A DNA stretch of 64,000 nt from Rhabditoides inermis (lineage: Eukaryota; Nematoda; Chromadorea; Rhabditida; Rhabditidae). Positions 10,977 through 23,464 of the stretch are shown here, one piece after another (the first letter of the stretch is position 1; each line of letters opens with the position of its first letter). The stretch spans positions 1 to 64,000 of the forward strand of contig CAWZYM010000004.1 in NCBI GenBank assembly GCA_963966185.1, in the 5' to 3' direction. The position numbers and the translations under genes are program-made. The notes beneath the pieces were generated by a model, which saw only the letters and a program-made list of their open reading frames with translations, was not told the DNA's origin and searched no databases.

Positions 10977-12149
10977 AGATGCCCACATTTAGCCATTTCC
11001 TATATCCACACTGCCTTCACAATGCTGATCTATTCTCGCGTGAGTAGTCTCGGTATTGTGACGCTTCCCCCATAGGCACTGAATTTGTATCGTAAAAAGT
11101 TTTGATGAAACTCCCGTCTCTGTCAGTGATGAAATCAGTTGCTCGCCATAAAATATACACGCCGCGACTGTCTTTGTTTGAATAATGAAATCAATGAGAG
11201 CTTATGATAACTGTGCTGACAAAGCCATTTGCGCCGGGTATGACTCGGCGAGTCGCGTTATCAGAGCTTCTCTCCCCGCTAAAAAGGCGAGCTAGGTTCG
11301 GCCGCCTATTCATATTACCTTCCTGTGTGTCTAATTTCCACTAACAATGGTAATTAAGTATCATTGAAAATAGATATGTTAATATAACATAAACATGTGA
11401 TTGTGTGTCAGAACGTTCTCCCCGTCAATGGTGATCAATCCGCTCCACTCTCGGCTCAGCTGCTCACTTCTCACCCAAACCGCGAGGCGGCTGCGAAAAT
11501 CCCATAATAGAGTGGTGATAGTAGCGCCGGGGGTGATATGCGCTAATAGAGCTAATCAGCCGTAATGAGATAAGCACACGCGGCGAGAGGCTGGGCGGGC
11601 CTGTCAATCACTGTCTTTGTTCTGCTGATCTCGGCACATTCCACACGCTCCAAGCTCCATCCGGACCTACATATCCCTTTGATGGATTTATGATGTCCCT
11701 CAATGATCGAATGAACATGTAGTTACCGTAATCTGATAACGCGCAGTGCGCACGGGACCGTTTCGAAAGAACTCGCCGAGATAGCTTTGATAAGAACGCG
11801 CGTACCAGTAGCGCGCCTGTCACTCTGCGCTTCGGGATCATGAATTTTTTTTAAAGTGCCAAACTGCGCCACTTGGCAACGTTTTCCGATCACTGAGTGG
11901 CTCGAATGCCTGAACGATACACTTTTTTGAACGTGTTTTTTTCTCTGTTTTGGGAGGGAATCTCATATTTCATGCGGTCGACTGTCATCGCTTTGTTTAT
12001 GGGCGTGCTTTGCAACAGTGCGAATGGCAATAACTCGGGCCGAAAACGGCTGTGGCGGTTGCTTTGACCTCTATGCTTTCGTATGCACCCCATAAAGATG
12101 AATTGGATGTGAGCGTGTGAGCGTGGAGAAACACGCAAGAGCGTAGTGG

Positions 12150-12190
<41 letters not shown>

Positions 12191-12646
12191 AACCCTGGAA
12201 TGTCTAAATGACGACAAATGCTCTGATTGTGAGTCAGTCGGCGCATGCTTCGCGATCCTTTCATATTTCCATCCACCCCCTTCTTTCTGTCTAGGCTGTT
12301 CCGCCAAGCCTCGGTCGTTACTTCTTATCATCGGATTTTTGAACCCCCGATTTTATGCCTAGTAAGTAATCGGGAAGTGTTCCGCGCCTCGATAAAAACG
12401 CAAATCACTTCACACCTTTCACTTTTGGTCGGCGTGTGGCTTTGCACTATGCCTTCCACCTTCAACACAGAGCGTAACCCTTCATACAGTAATCTTACCG
12501 CAAATAACATTGCCATGTGCTATGTGCGGGATAATTATTCTGCTGTTTATTCCGATTTCTCTACCCTTTGATCCTCGCTTTCCCGTGTCTTCGCGCTACG
12601 TCTCTGCCCTATACATTCATACCTTCTTATCTCTTCTGCTTTCTAG
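10977..12646. other. Intergenic region between genes A and B
   Basis: No coding exon is seen. It holds a (CT)n tract at about 12152-12187, several TGATAA/TTATCA sites (for example near 11205 and 11258), and, just before gene B, a pyrimidine-rich CTTCTGCTTTCTAG ending one base before its ATG. Confidence 0.5.
12632..12646 (+). promoter_or_regulatory. Candidate trans-splice acceptor of gene B
   Basis: TTCTGCTTTCTAG abuts the ATG at 12647. A 3' splice site with no upstream donor-containing exon is what a spliced-leader acceptor looks like. The call rests on position and pyrimidine content only. Confidence 0.45.
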
Positions 12647-14442
12647 ATGGCGCGTGTTCTCCTGGCGGTGTTACTCCTCCCGCTGGCGGCCGCTTTCTGG
12701 GTGAGTTAAGAGATCGAATGTTGTTTGTATGATTGTGAAGACAATGACTTTCAAAATACGGTAGCTGTAGCTGGGTTGTATTCACTGGATCAGTTCAACC
12801 AAAATGACACATTCGAATTTCTGACGAAATATCCTTTGAATCAGAGAGCGTTGGCGATACACAAGTCTCGCTATCAAGTGAACAACCACAATTTGCAACT
12901 TGTCAGGAGGGCGACGACTACTTGTTGCACTTGTTGTATAGTCAGGATATAGCGAATCTGGATGAACGATTGATTGATTGATTGATTGATTGATTGGCAC
13001 CGTTCAGGAGGGCGACGACTACTGGACGCACGTCGGTCCGGAGGGCAAGCTGCTCGGCGGGCGGACGGTGCGAGACTTTCTCTCGCCCGCCATGCTGAGA
13101 CACGAGGTGGAGGGCGACGGGTACATCGGATACTGGTGAGGAGATCTCTCTCTCTCTCTCTCACTAACCCCCCTTGCAGGATGGCCCGGGACAAATACCG
13201 CGTCGGCCAGCACTACGAGGCGTTCGGCCACGTCACTATTCATAGAAACGGATCCGTGAGTTTTTTTGTTGTTGTGATTTTCAGGATCAGAAAAAGTTCT
13301 GTTTTCATTAAAGTTTTTTTCTGAATTCGGCGAGATGGTAGTATAGGTGGTTTTCTGAACTACATAGGATAGGTAGAGACGAAGGTATTCACAGTGAAAA
13401 CCATTGATGGTGTGCACAACGAAAACGAAATCGAAACTCTTGTATGTTCCGTTGTGTATGTCGCAGACACTTTCACAGTGCAAAATCAGAAACGCGGATA
13501 GATCACGGAAAAAAAACCCGCTTGCGTCGCGTGCGCAGTGCCGGCGCGCTGCGACTTGGCAAAATGCCAAGAAATTTCTGAATCATGCTTTCAGGTGTGC
13601 GGCCGCTTCCCGGGCTACCGCCGCGAGCCGGTGCTGCTCTGCCAGGGATTCCGCGTCCTCTCGCGCAGCTCCACTACTGGAGACTATCCGTGAGTTGTGT
13701 TTTCTTTTCTTAATTTTTGTTTTGGTTTGACAATTTGCAAATCGGTGTTTGACAACTTGCAAATTAGTGCATAACCATCGGAGACTATCTGTCAGTCATA
13801 GTCATGTTTAGAAGCTTGTGCTGGGATCTGACCGTTTCTGTCAAATTGGTTCTATTATTGGGAAAAAAGTGCGATAGAAGCTTAATGCAGTAGCACGCAA
13901 AGAAATAGAGACAGGATAGATCTAGATCACAGCATTTCAAACTGCAAACGACCAGTTGGTCATGTTTTCGGAGATTAGCTCGACTTTACATTTAGCTAAT
14001 GTCAAATCAATGTTAAGCGCGGATCTAATTAACAGCTTGTGATAATGCGAATGTCACTCTTATAAAATAGTCGGTGACCTTCTCAGTGAGTCGTTCCGAC
14101 ATGCTAGATGACAAAGGACTTAGCACACAATCGACATCAAAAAATTGAGTCATCTAATAGCGCTAATCAGTGCGCGTCACTGCAACGTCCTTTTTTTGCG
14201 CGCTGCATTTTGGAGATTACGAGATTATACGTTTACCACTACCACGACATCTTTCTTATCACTACGCACACATACCACTAATTCCGGATGACATTACGCA
14301 TGAATGTCAACTTTCCAAATCCATGTAAGAAACTTGGCAATCACGAATCACTGCGTTTTGAGCCTATCACCTATCAGCTATCGGCATTGTCTTCCATCTT
14401 CAGGTTGCCAAAATCGCACCTGGCACGGGCTCTCTCTCTCCG

Positions 14443-14508
<66 letters not shown>

Positions 14509-17500
14509 TCTATCGCTCCCTTTCTTCTCCTCTAGTTTCTCGATACTCTTATCGGTATCCTGCGGAGCGAACACAATAAAACCCTGCTTCGCTAACAGTG
14601 CAAAGATTCCAAGTATGGGGCGAGAATATAGATCAACATAGGAATAGAGGAAACGACAAGAACATGGATTTGACGGCTAATTGGTGTGAACAAACACGAA
14701 TAGGATGTTTGCCAACTTGATGTGTCGATGTGTGAACTCCGAACATTTAGATATGAATATGACCCAAAAACCGAAGTTCCCGCCATTTCTCCGATTCAAA
14801 TCCCCTTGCCAACAGCCATGGGGCATGGCAGTCCATGAAGCAGCACAACGTGGAATATACGGAAGCAATCAGCGATCAATACCCAATACGTCACGTGCGC
14901 ATCAGTTCTGGAGAATCGGATAGTACTTTACTTTTACCCAGCCCCGTTGCAGGTTCGTGTGGAGCCCTGCCGCGAGCGCCGACGAGCCGACCACCCTCGG
15001 ATACCGGATGCACCGCATCGGGCTGGTACGCGGAATACTTGATACTTGAATGCCTCTACTCGCCAGCGCAGAACGCAACGGTCTCGGGCTGAATTTTGCG
15101 CACTGCTCGTAGCGCTCATAGAACAGCTTTGTGAGAATGATATGGTCTAGCCTATAAATGGAACACGAACAAGTACATATGCAGTCTCAGTACTTACAGA
15201 GTGTCATCCTCATCCATACTCTGCACAAAAACGATCAGTAATGCAGTGACAAGTGTAGGTGTGTAGCCTGCGCCAGAGCGATAGTTTTCGATCTACCTCG
15301 CTTGAAGTTCGAATCACGGTGCCATAACCGTCTGCCTCTCTTGTTTTGCGCGCTATTGCCGAGAGCTGACTCTCCGTCTTCCTCTGATCTACCCCACCTG
15401 GTTGAGAGAATAGAACCATAGGTGTTGTCACCTCTGTCGAACGAGTGTAGGTGACGTCCACAATGGGCAGGAGGAGCACAGCAAACCAAAATTGTATATT
15501 CAGGCAAATGTCGATCTGACCCTAGACTCTCATGAAAAAAAACTTCTAACCAGTAGGTGATGTAATGTAATGTTTATCTTAATCAGCACAAATAGGCATA
15601 CATGAGAGCAATGACTAACGAGAAAAAACAAATACCAGAATGTACATGCTACCGTAATATTTGGGTGGGTAGATGATGCTGCCGCAGGATCCGACCACAG
15701 AAGACCACACTAGTGTCCCCGATGTCATCTCATCCCGATTTCAGCTCAAGACCCCCGGTGGGCAGGAGGAGCATAGCAAACCGAAATTGTATATTTAGGC
15801 AAATGTCGATCTGACCCTAGACCACCTCTAACAAACACCTAACCAGTATGTAGGTGACGTCATCCCATCCCGATTTCAGCTCAAGACCCCGGTGGGCTTC
15901 ATTTACGGCGACGCGCTCATTCACGACAGGAACTTCCAGGGCATAGGAGCGAACGGCGACTATGTGGAGGTGGGTGAAGGCGCAGGTGAAACTGTGAAGG
16001 TGGGTGAAGGTGCAGGTGCAGGTGCAGGTGATACTTCCTGCCCCCCCTGATGAAAAAGATTACTCTGGGGGATCGAAGTCGAGAGTGGTACAACCGACGA
16101 CTCGATTGACTCGAAGAAGAGAAACGGAAAGAGATGGACGTGCCGTTCAGCCAATGGAACACTGTCTGTTTTTTGAGTCTGAAAGTGAATTCGGTCCGTC
16201 CGGACAGAACAGTTCCAGATACTGTAGTAGTCTGTAGATCGCTGGAATTTTCTCTACTCTCTATGAGTAGCGAATCAGAAGAGGTGCATACCAGAATCCG
16301 CACTCAGGTCTCCTCGCCCACGATCTTCGACCGTGACGTGCTGATTCTCGGTGTGGACACGGGGGCGGCGCGAGAGATGCCCGACCACCCGCGCAGGGCG
16401 CCCATTCGGTGAGTTGCGAGATCCGAGAGGTAGTCAGTCACACTGTTCGGTCATGGTGATGGGCACGAAGCCAGTTTGAAGGTGGTTTCGACGAGACTGA
16501 CAAAACCTTTATCGATTCAAAGATTGACTCTCGTTTAGCACGAATGACGGCTGGACGGAGGTGCGCGCGGGCGAGGAGACGCCTGGCGCGGGGCTCGTCG
16601 CAGCTGTGGCTGATGAGAGGTGGGTGTGAAAGGGGCAAGAGGAGTTTCTGTGGTTCCTGACAACTGTCGATAGCGATCAGTCTTTTTGAAACGGTCTTCG
16701 TGTGTCGTATAGCCGATGAGGGGTGCGTGGCTTGAAACATGACAATATTTACAATACTACAACAACGCAAATAAAACATTTAAAGAAACATGAGGCTGAC
16801 AATCATGTTCCTGTCAACTGTAGATGTCAAGTAGCGCTCAGTATTTTTTAAACTGACTTTGTGTTCCTATTTCGACGGCGTTTCGACGAGCCGGTGAGAA
16901 ACTAATCATTTTAAGTTAATTCAGTGTACTCCTCCTCCAAGTGCCTCTCGCAAAAAAAAAACCCAGTTTGTGACGTGGACTTGTGTGCTATTCGGCCGTG
17001 CTCCAAAAGTGCTCCAAAGGTACAACTCAACTTCCCGATTCCAGTGACTTCGAGCCGACGGTGATCCGGAAGTACTGGAAGAAGAGCGAGATCCGCCGCC
17101 ACCCGGGATCCGTCGCCAGGCAGATCAAGACCGTGCCCACCGTAAAGTGAGTGGAGTGTCCATAGGGTACATCGAAAGATCGGAAAATGTCGTCAGCCTT
17201 CTTGGGCATAGCGTATAGTAGTATAGTTGTTCAAGCCAGTCGAGACACGTGGAAGTAGCCGACAGTGATCAAGTTTTTTATACGGTTTCTAATTTCTAAC
17301 AACACAAGAGATCATCTAGGGACCACAATGAGATTTTCATGTGTTGACATATGGTATAGCAATGAGTTTATCAATGTAGTTCGTTTCAAGCTGATTTCAA
17401 AAATACTAGAGTCCATCCAGAGGCGACAAAAGCTGATTTCAAAAAAGAACAGTGTGAGAGATCGCTAACATCTCCGAATTCCTACGATTGCATTGAGATC

Positions 17501-17599
17501 TTTTCCAATGCCTCTATGGCTCAAAAGTAGATACTATTTTACTCTACTTGCAGGTATGTCTACAGGCGCCGGCCGGCCACCGCCGCCGATCAGTGCTAA
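12647..17599 (+). CDS. Gene B: small secreted protein, paralogue of gene A
   Basis: Ten exons give 281 residues: 12647-12700, 13008-13135, 13180-13255, 13595-13689, 14953-15025, 15880-15969, 16308-16408, 16539-16619, 17045-17146, 17554-17599 (TAA). Exon 1 is a signal peptide (MARVLLAVLLLPLAAAFW) and ends at a TGG|GT junction exactly as in gene A. Exons 2-7 match gene A in length, phase and motifs: Y-W-T-H-V-G-P-E-G, H-Y-E-A-F-G-H, V-C-G-R-F, then C-Q-G-F-R-V-L-S-R. Gene B lacks the Gln/Glu-rich extension. Its tail is basic (KYWKKSEIRRHPGS, YRRRP) and ends in Cys. It is likely extracellular with unknown function. Gene C starts 188 bp downstream on the same strand with no AATAAA between them, so co-transcription is possible. 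Confidence 0.8.
14436..14518. repeat. (CT)n microsatellite in intron 4 of gene B
   Basis: A tract of CTCTCT broken by CGT and TTT lies in the 1263-bp intron 13690-14952, which shows no other coding signal. Confidence 0.9.
15276..15398 (+). repeat. Dispersed repeat family R2, copy 3
   Basis: It begins GAGCGATAGTTTTCGATC like copy 1 and is in the same orientation, in intron 5 of gene B. Confidence 0.75.
15443..15862 (+). repeat. Tandem duplication with a decoy acceptor in intron 5 of gene B
   Basis: A segment containing GGGCAGGAGGAGCA and AAATGTCGATCTGACCCTAG occurs at about 15463-15530 and again at about 15760-15825. The second copy is preceded at 15733-15760 by CCCGATTTCAG plus the first bases of exon 6 (CTCAAGACCCC), duplicating the true junction at 15880. 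Confidence 0.8.
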
Positions 17600-17780
17600 T
17601 GCCTTCCTTTTTTCTCCCTTTCTATTGTTCAAATTCTCTCCGGCTGTATAAATCTACCACAACTATCGTCATCTTTGTCCTGCCAATACCAACGAGTCGC
17701 TCGCGCACTCTGACATATCTCTTGATGTGTGTTTACACGTTTCTCACATTCACACGCTGAGTTCACGTGTCCATTTCTAT

Positions 17781-17785
17781 TCCAG
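17781..17785 (+). promoter_or_regulatory. Candidate trans-splice acceptor of gene C
   Basis: TTCTATTCCAG lies two bases before the ATG at 17788, only 188 bp after the stop of gene B. This spacing is compatible with an operon-type (SL2-like) acceptor in nematodes. Inferred from sequence only. Confidence 0.45.
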
Positions 17786-17787
17786 GC

Positions 17788-20700
17788 ATGCGGCTGTTCC
17801 TCGCTCTGCTAGCGGCGGCGGCGGTGACTGCGGTTGAAGTCCGACAGGTGTCTATTGGAGACGTCGAGATCGTGCCCGAGAAGAGGTGAGCTAATATCTG
17901 GCTATACAATATGAAAAGAATATAATATAATGAGAGGTTTTGGATGTCACAAGAGATGCCTATAGAGACATGGCCCATAATCCCCTTGTTAGATACTCAC
18001 ACGAGCCGAGAGGCTCGCAGTGGAATCCCTACCGAGAGGTTGACCGACTGAGGGAAAGACACACGACCAAGGAGAGAACACTAACTAGTGAACCGCGTCA
18101 CCACGTACTACCGTAATATCAATCACATGAAAGAACACAAGTGCACGAACATGTTTATGAATACCACGCGGTAGTGGAAAGGGGAATGGTTAACGTGGGG
18201 CGGCGATAACAAGCCAGTGGTCAGAGACCATTGCTCTCAGAGGGCTTGATCGGCCGCGCTCATACTGAAGCCTGGAACAGTCGCGCTGTCCGCTTATATA
18301 GGCGGCCGGCGCGCTCTCGAATCTTCTCTCAGCCAATCAGCGGCCGCGGTAGATCAGTGGTAGGTCGGCGGTGAGTCCGGCCGGCCGTTCCCGCCCCTCG
18401 TGCTGCCGGCACTGGAAGAGAGAGAGATTAGCACTCGAGCGAGCAAAGGGAGTGAGAGTGCATCAGCGAGATAGCGTGTCGCCTCGCTGACAATATGATA
18501 GAATGGGATCGAAGGAATTTAACAAAGCTCCGAAGCAGCCCGATACATATTCTGAGAGTGATCATACTAGTAGAGTACTAACAACGTCAGGGTAGCGAGC
18601 ACTCAGGAATGATTCGACAGCGCTACCACACTCTCGCCGTGTTTCAGCGCCGATGAAGAGCCAGCCAAGGCGGTGGACGTGCGCAAGCGGGTGATGTACG
18701 AGGACGGCACGGTGGAGGAGTTTGTCGCCTCTGGATGGACTCTAGTCAACAAGTACAAGGGCACGGTGAGCGAGAGAAAGGCGTACACGTTGCAAGGGTT
18801 GCAAAGGGCTTCTGTTCATTAGACAGACTCGTCAACAAGTATTATACGGTGCGTTCTTTTTTCAAACCTAATAAATGACGCGTAAGTACAAAACGAAATC
18901 CCATGTCTGGTCTATCACATGCACATCGCCTTGCACGCTCTGATAACGGTCTTGTTCTCTTGCGGTTGCAAGCGTTCAATTGGACGAAGGAATCGTAATA
19001 AATAACTCAAAATGTAATTTTTTGAAGCCTCTCAGAATTTTCATTGCCAGAATCGTAGTCCTAAGTATCATCTTGTTCCTATTGACCGGCATTCCTATTT
19101 TCCCCGGAGTTCTTCTTTAATTGCCCGTCAAACGCAAATGGTTTGAAACACTTAAAAAACTAGAAGCGAACTGAAATAACGAGTTTCTCCCAGCCGCCCG
19201 TCGACGGGGTGCAGATCACCTATGAGACGTTCGTGCACGGCGCCGGCGTGCACCACCTCACCAAGCCCATCCCCGCCGAGGAGGAGGAGGAGGAGGTGCC
19301 GGAGGAAGGGGAGAGCGAAGAGGTGGGCTTGTTCAAGATCTCCCAAATCTTCTGACATGCAATATGATGAGTGATTCCAGGCCACCGATCTTCCTGACGT
19401 GGTGATCGTGGACGACGAGGAGGCGCCGATCCCGGTGGAGGAGGTGGTCGTCGAGTCGATCGAGGACGACAAGGCAGCCGAGACCACCGATGCTGCGGAG
19501 GAGGAGGAGGAGGAGGAGGAGGCGACGACGGCAGCCGACGCCGAGCCCGTGCTCTCCGCCGAGGGACCCGTCGAGCCCGGACAGGAGGAGGTGCGTTTTT
19601 GTAGTGTTCAAACCACCCAAACCACTTCGAAAACGAAAAACATGTGAAGCATTTTTCATCTATTCGCCATGTTGTGAAATGAAGATTCCGCCGAGGCTCA
19701 CTTTCCAACAAGGAAAGTGTTTATGACTTCCCGTTCGGATTTTGGGAAGAACACTTTTTTCAGTAAGAAGTACTCGAATCACTATTTGCTTGCAGAACAT
19801 GCTGGTGCTGCCGCCGGCCGATCACAAGCCCGAGGTGGTCATGGTCGAGCAGAACGACGAGGACGTATACACCGAGGTAGAGAGAGGGGGTGGAGAGAGA
19901 GTGAGAGAGTGAGATATAGAGAGAGAGGGGGGAGAAAGATATGATGTTCAGTACCAACCGGGATCCCGCTTCATGCGCGAGATCGTGGCACAGAACGGAG
20001 AGACGCTCATCGAGGTCGTCATCGTGGCCGATACCAAGGTATGCATTTATGGGAGTATTCGTCACTATACTAACCTTGTGATGTCAGGATGCAGCATATT
20101 GTCTTTCCATGCTCAACCGTCTGGGCTTTTCACACCTTCTCTGTTCAGAACCCGCACGCTGGTCAGCCGCGCCGCTTCTGCGAGGACGGCTGGGTGTACG
20201 AGCAGATCGCCGAGCCATTCTACGAGCACATCGAGGTCATGCCGGAGGAGGTCGGTTTGACAATTGAGATCTCATGTATGTAGTTACGAGCACTTACTCA
20301 AGGTACTTAAGTAGTCTTAAGTACATATATCATAGTTGCTACTAAGAAACGAACCATCATGGCTAAATAAGTGTTGTTTTCAGAAGCAGTGCAGCAGCGT
20401 GATGCAAGTTGTCAAGAGGCAGACGCGCGAGTTCAGGCAGCCCGCGCCAGTGATCGCCCCCAGCCGGTGCAGGAACCGCGCTCCGTGCGGCACCCGCGGC
20501 CGCCCGCCCTGCCCCCCGACCAGGCCCGAGGACATCGCAGCTACCGACGTGCCGGTGAGTGCGACTGGCCGCATATAGCTGCGTTGCGCAATCACTGTAG
20601 AAGTCTACACAGAACACAACACAGCTGCAACTCACGTACGCAACTACACAATATTGACATTGGTCCGTGAAGTTTGAGTAATGAGTATTGACATGTATCA

Positions 20701-21719
20701 TCAATTCAGTCCTCTACACTGATCTATAGGTCCATGAACTGCATCAGTCACAATTTTTGGGCCCGAAGTTTCAGTAATGAGTGTTGAAGTGAAAAGCATA
20801 ATGAATCCGTGCAGGCTCGCCGGCGCGGTCCGCCGTGCAAGAACCGCCGCTACCGCCCGTCGCCGGCCGACAAGCAGCAGCCCAGCGACGACATGCGACT
20901 CTACTCGCCCTTCGCACCGTGAGTCACGGGGTTGTCTACAGATTTCACCAACCATTTTCTTGATTTGGACAAACAATATGATGATCTGGTATCTCAGTCC
21001 GTACTGGGGTTGACCTATAAGACTCTTTTCGCCCTTCGCACCGTGAGTAATGGAGTCTACTGAACATTACAACCAGCTCACTGTCAAAGTCTCAACGACA
21101 GTGTGTCGAGAAATGTCGAAAATTCATGTTATCGGCAGTTTTTCTCTGTCAGGCGCACTTCAATTCTTTCTTTTTTTTGTTCCATTTCACTCATGAATAG
21201 GAGAGAAGTAAAAGTAACGATTCATATTGTTGTAATGAAGTAATATCATTATCATGTTATATATATATAAGGTAACGATGTATAGTAGTCTATTTAATCG
21301 TTTTCAGCCGCGACTCTGTGTACACGGACCCGCACACCGACGACCAGCTCACCAAGAAGGCCAGGAGGGACGCCAGGTGGGTGCGAAGATAAACAACGAT
21401 CACAATACTCTAAAACTACGACCGCTACAATGGAAGAACATGGAACACGGCCCGGATAGTTGCACAGTCGACAGCGACGCGCGCGCAGATCGCTCCGCGA
21501 AGCACGCAACGCGTCCCCGTTTACGAATTACCAGCAAGCGCCAGAGCGCGATAATTTCTCGACTGAAGTCGGTACGCGCCAGCGACCTGCGCCGTTATCT
21601 CTCTCTCTGTGCAACTATCCGGGCCGTGTGGAAATTGAATCACGTTTCATAAATGATAAATATATGTTTTCAGCTACTTCGACAATCTTCTCCGCCAGAA
21701 GAGACAAGTGCGACTCTGA
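17788..21719 (+). CDS. Gene C: secreted acidic/basic mosaic protein
   Basis: Eleven exons in phase give 404 residues: 17788-17885, 18648-18765, 19194-19322, 19381-19590, 19796-19876, 19952-20038, 20149-20250, 20384-20554, 20815-20918, 21308-21376, 21674-21719 (TGA). Residues 1-17 form a signal peptide (MRLFLALLAAAAVTAVE). Exon 2 carries V-M-Y-E-D-G and G-W-T-L-V. Exons 3-4 are Glu-rich. Exon 7 has F-C-E-D-G-W-V-Y. Exons 8-9 are basic with paired Cys and Arg-Pro (C-R-N-R-A-P-C-G-T-R). Exon 10 has Y-T-D-P-H-T-D-D-Q, like Y-A-D-P-H-T-G-R-Q of gene A. Dibasic sites could be processed. These motifs link it weakly to A, B and D. The function is unknown; an extracellular matrix role is a guess. AATAAA at 21791-21796 fits its 3' end. 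Confidence 0.78.
17987..18583. repeat. Possible solo LTR or other ~600-bp insertion in intron 1 of gene C
   Basis: The segment is bounded by TGTTAG and CTAACA and contains a CCAATCAG box and a TATA-like CTTATATAGG about 45 bp apart near 18290-18345. These would suit an LTR promoter. The flanking five bases do not match, so there is no target-site duplication to prove it. It could also be a GC-rich promoter region. Confidence 0.35.
21445..21629. repeat. MITE with 22-bp perfect terminal inverted repeats
   Basis: The ends at 21445-21466 and 21608-21629 are perfect reverse complements (outer bases ACACGGCCCGG). GGA flanks both sides and may be a 3-bp duplication. It lies in the last intron of gene C. 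Part of its interior matches 9535-9640 inverted, so the family has at least one more copy. Confidence 0.85.
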
Positions 21720-22240
21720 GCCCAGACCGCTGTCAATTGTATAAATCCCCCCCCATTTCGTTTTTGTCATGATTGATAATGTATGTGCCGAATAAACGCG
21801 TTTGACGTATCTGTGCGATATATTTCCCGAATGTTTAGCGGAAACCCTTCGGTCCCGTATCCATGGATTTATTCCATTCTTCACACATCGTTAGATATGT
21901 ATGCAACAACTCCGACAGAAAAGTGTGTTGGTTGTAACTGGGAGACATCCCATAACATTTCAGAAACGGCAAGTGGCGTCTTGCCGGGAAGAAATCAGTC
22001 GGCAAGCGAAATCTGAGTGTTCTCGCGCCATGGCTGCGCTGCTCAACCTCTCGATGATATTGATATTCGATTGCCGATCGCCATTCATGTACACGGGTAT
22101 GGTCAATCTCCCTCACTCCAGCGTGGGCAGAAGGGGTATGTCGGTATAATAGGAAGAGAGGTTGATATGTAGGGTGAGTCGTGAGTATAATAGGGTGAGA
22201 GGTTGATAGGGTGAGTAAAATAGTAATACGATGAATATAA
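21720..22240. other. Intergenic region after gene C
   Basis: It includes the AATAAA at 21791-21796. The 22140-22250 stretch is made of degenerate GGTGAG/AATAATAGGGTGAG repeats. No coding exon is seen. Confidence 0.5.
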
Positions 22241-22252
22241 TAGGAGTGAGAA

Positions 22253-23226
22253 GGAACACGTTCAGACGAGCTGCTCCATGCGTCTCGATGGACGCGTTCG
22301 CGCCGTACAACATCGTCATGTACGACTTGCCAGGCGATCCGGCGAAAATCAACCCACCCTGCTATGAGCACCCAGACCACTCCCACCAAGGCCATAATCA
22401 ACTGCCGGAACGCACCGGTATGCAACATTGCACGTTCAGTTATTGACGCACAGTTGAAGTCACAGGCGTTTTGCGTTACCAACATTTACTCTAGAGAAAA
22501 TGATGGCAAAACAGTTTGCACGCAGCGAACATACGTAGTACGGTCCTCGTGTATGCTTCACCACAACACAATGATGAAATGCGCAGAGCTCAAACTTTCC
22601 TATGTTTCTTTTGCGCATTTTGAAGAAATACATAATTTTCAGTACACCGAGATTAAGAACGCTTACGTGAGAATTTTCAAGAACCGCTTGACGGTAGGAA
22701 ATTGTTTCACACTTTCATACGTTAGTATTACTTCATTCAGTCTTCGCTTATCGATCTTGTCGATCGTTCAAAGCACTCTCCTGAACTCGGTTTTGACGTG
22801 CATCTCGTAACCAGAGGTTCTAAGGACGATAAACGAGTGGATGAACAAGGCTACGCGTACAACGGGAAAAGTAAGTGAAATGTTTGTCAACAGTTTGCGT
22901 ATCTTTTACTCTTCACTAGAGTTATTGGAACTTGGAACTCTTCCCGATGACCACATGGATGAGGCGTGTGCGAATAAACTGGTCCCAATCTAGGTTCACC
23001 TTGTACCACATTGTAGACGTTGGCTATGGTAAACAAAGGTCGACAACTTGTTCAACGATTTTTCAGCAAAATTGTCTACGAAGCCTCCTACCGAGGAACG
23101 ATGCCATTGTACAGAAAGGGGCCAGCGCTCGGCTACTGCATGACAATCCCGTCATGCGGTGCGACTACTCCCATGTATCCACACGTCGCGTTCATCATCA
23201 ATCGGGCGAGAGGTTTCATTCGGTGA
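22253..23226 (+). pseudogene. Unassigned exon-like fragments
   Basis: Several short segments have coding character and splice-like borders but do not join cleanly. At about 22258-22418 is a segment with F-A-P-Y-N-I-V-M-Y-D-L-P-G-D-P. At 22643-22693 is Y-T-E-I-K-N-A-Y-V-R-I-F. Around 22816-22871 is I-N-E-W-M-N-K-A-T-R. Around 22918-22993 is L-L-E-L-G-T-L-P-D-D-H-M-D and a stop. At 23067-23226 is K-I-V-Y-E-A-S-Y-R-G-T-M-P-L-Y-R-K-G-P and a stop. No family is recognised. They may be a decayed gene, or a real gene whose junctions I could not resolve. Confidence 0.35.
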
Positions 23227-23304
23227 ACCTCATAATCATAGTTCAGACGGACAGTTCTACACATTCACATCATTGTATAGAGAGAGTATCGACGCTGGGA
23301 AAGG

Positions 23305-23464
23305 ATACATGTCTAGTTCTATGCTCGCAATAAGTTGCGCGCGGTGGGGTAAATCAGATGAAGACAGAGAGTCAGCTCACATCAATAGCGCGCAAAACGA
23401 GACGGTTATGGCACCGTAATTCGACTGCAAGCGAAGTAGATCGAAAACTATCGCTCTGGCGCAG
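23305..23464 (-). repeat. Dispersed repeat family R2, copy 4 (inverted)
   Basis: This is the reverse complement of the family seen at 3458, 8364 and 15276, ending in AAAACTATCGCTCTGGCG. Between it and gene D (23465-23811) no gene was resolved. Confidence 0.75.

Noticed and set aside
17987..18583. Firm call of an LTR with TG...CA ends
   Set aside because: The flanking five bases (CCCCT and ACGTC) do not match and no second copy is in the window; kept only as a weak feature.
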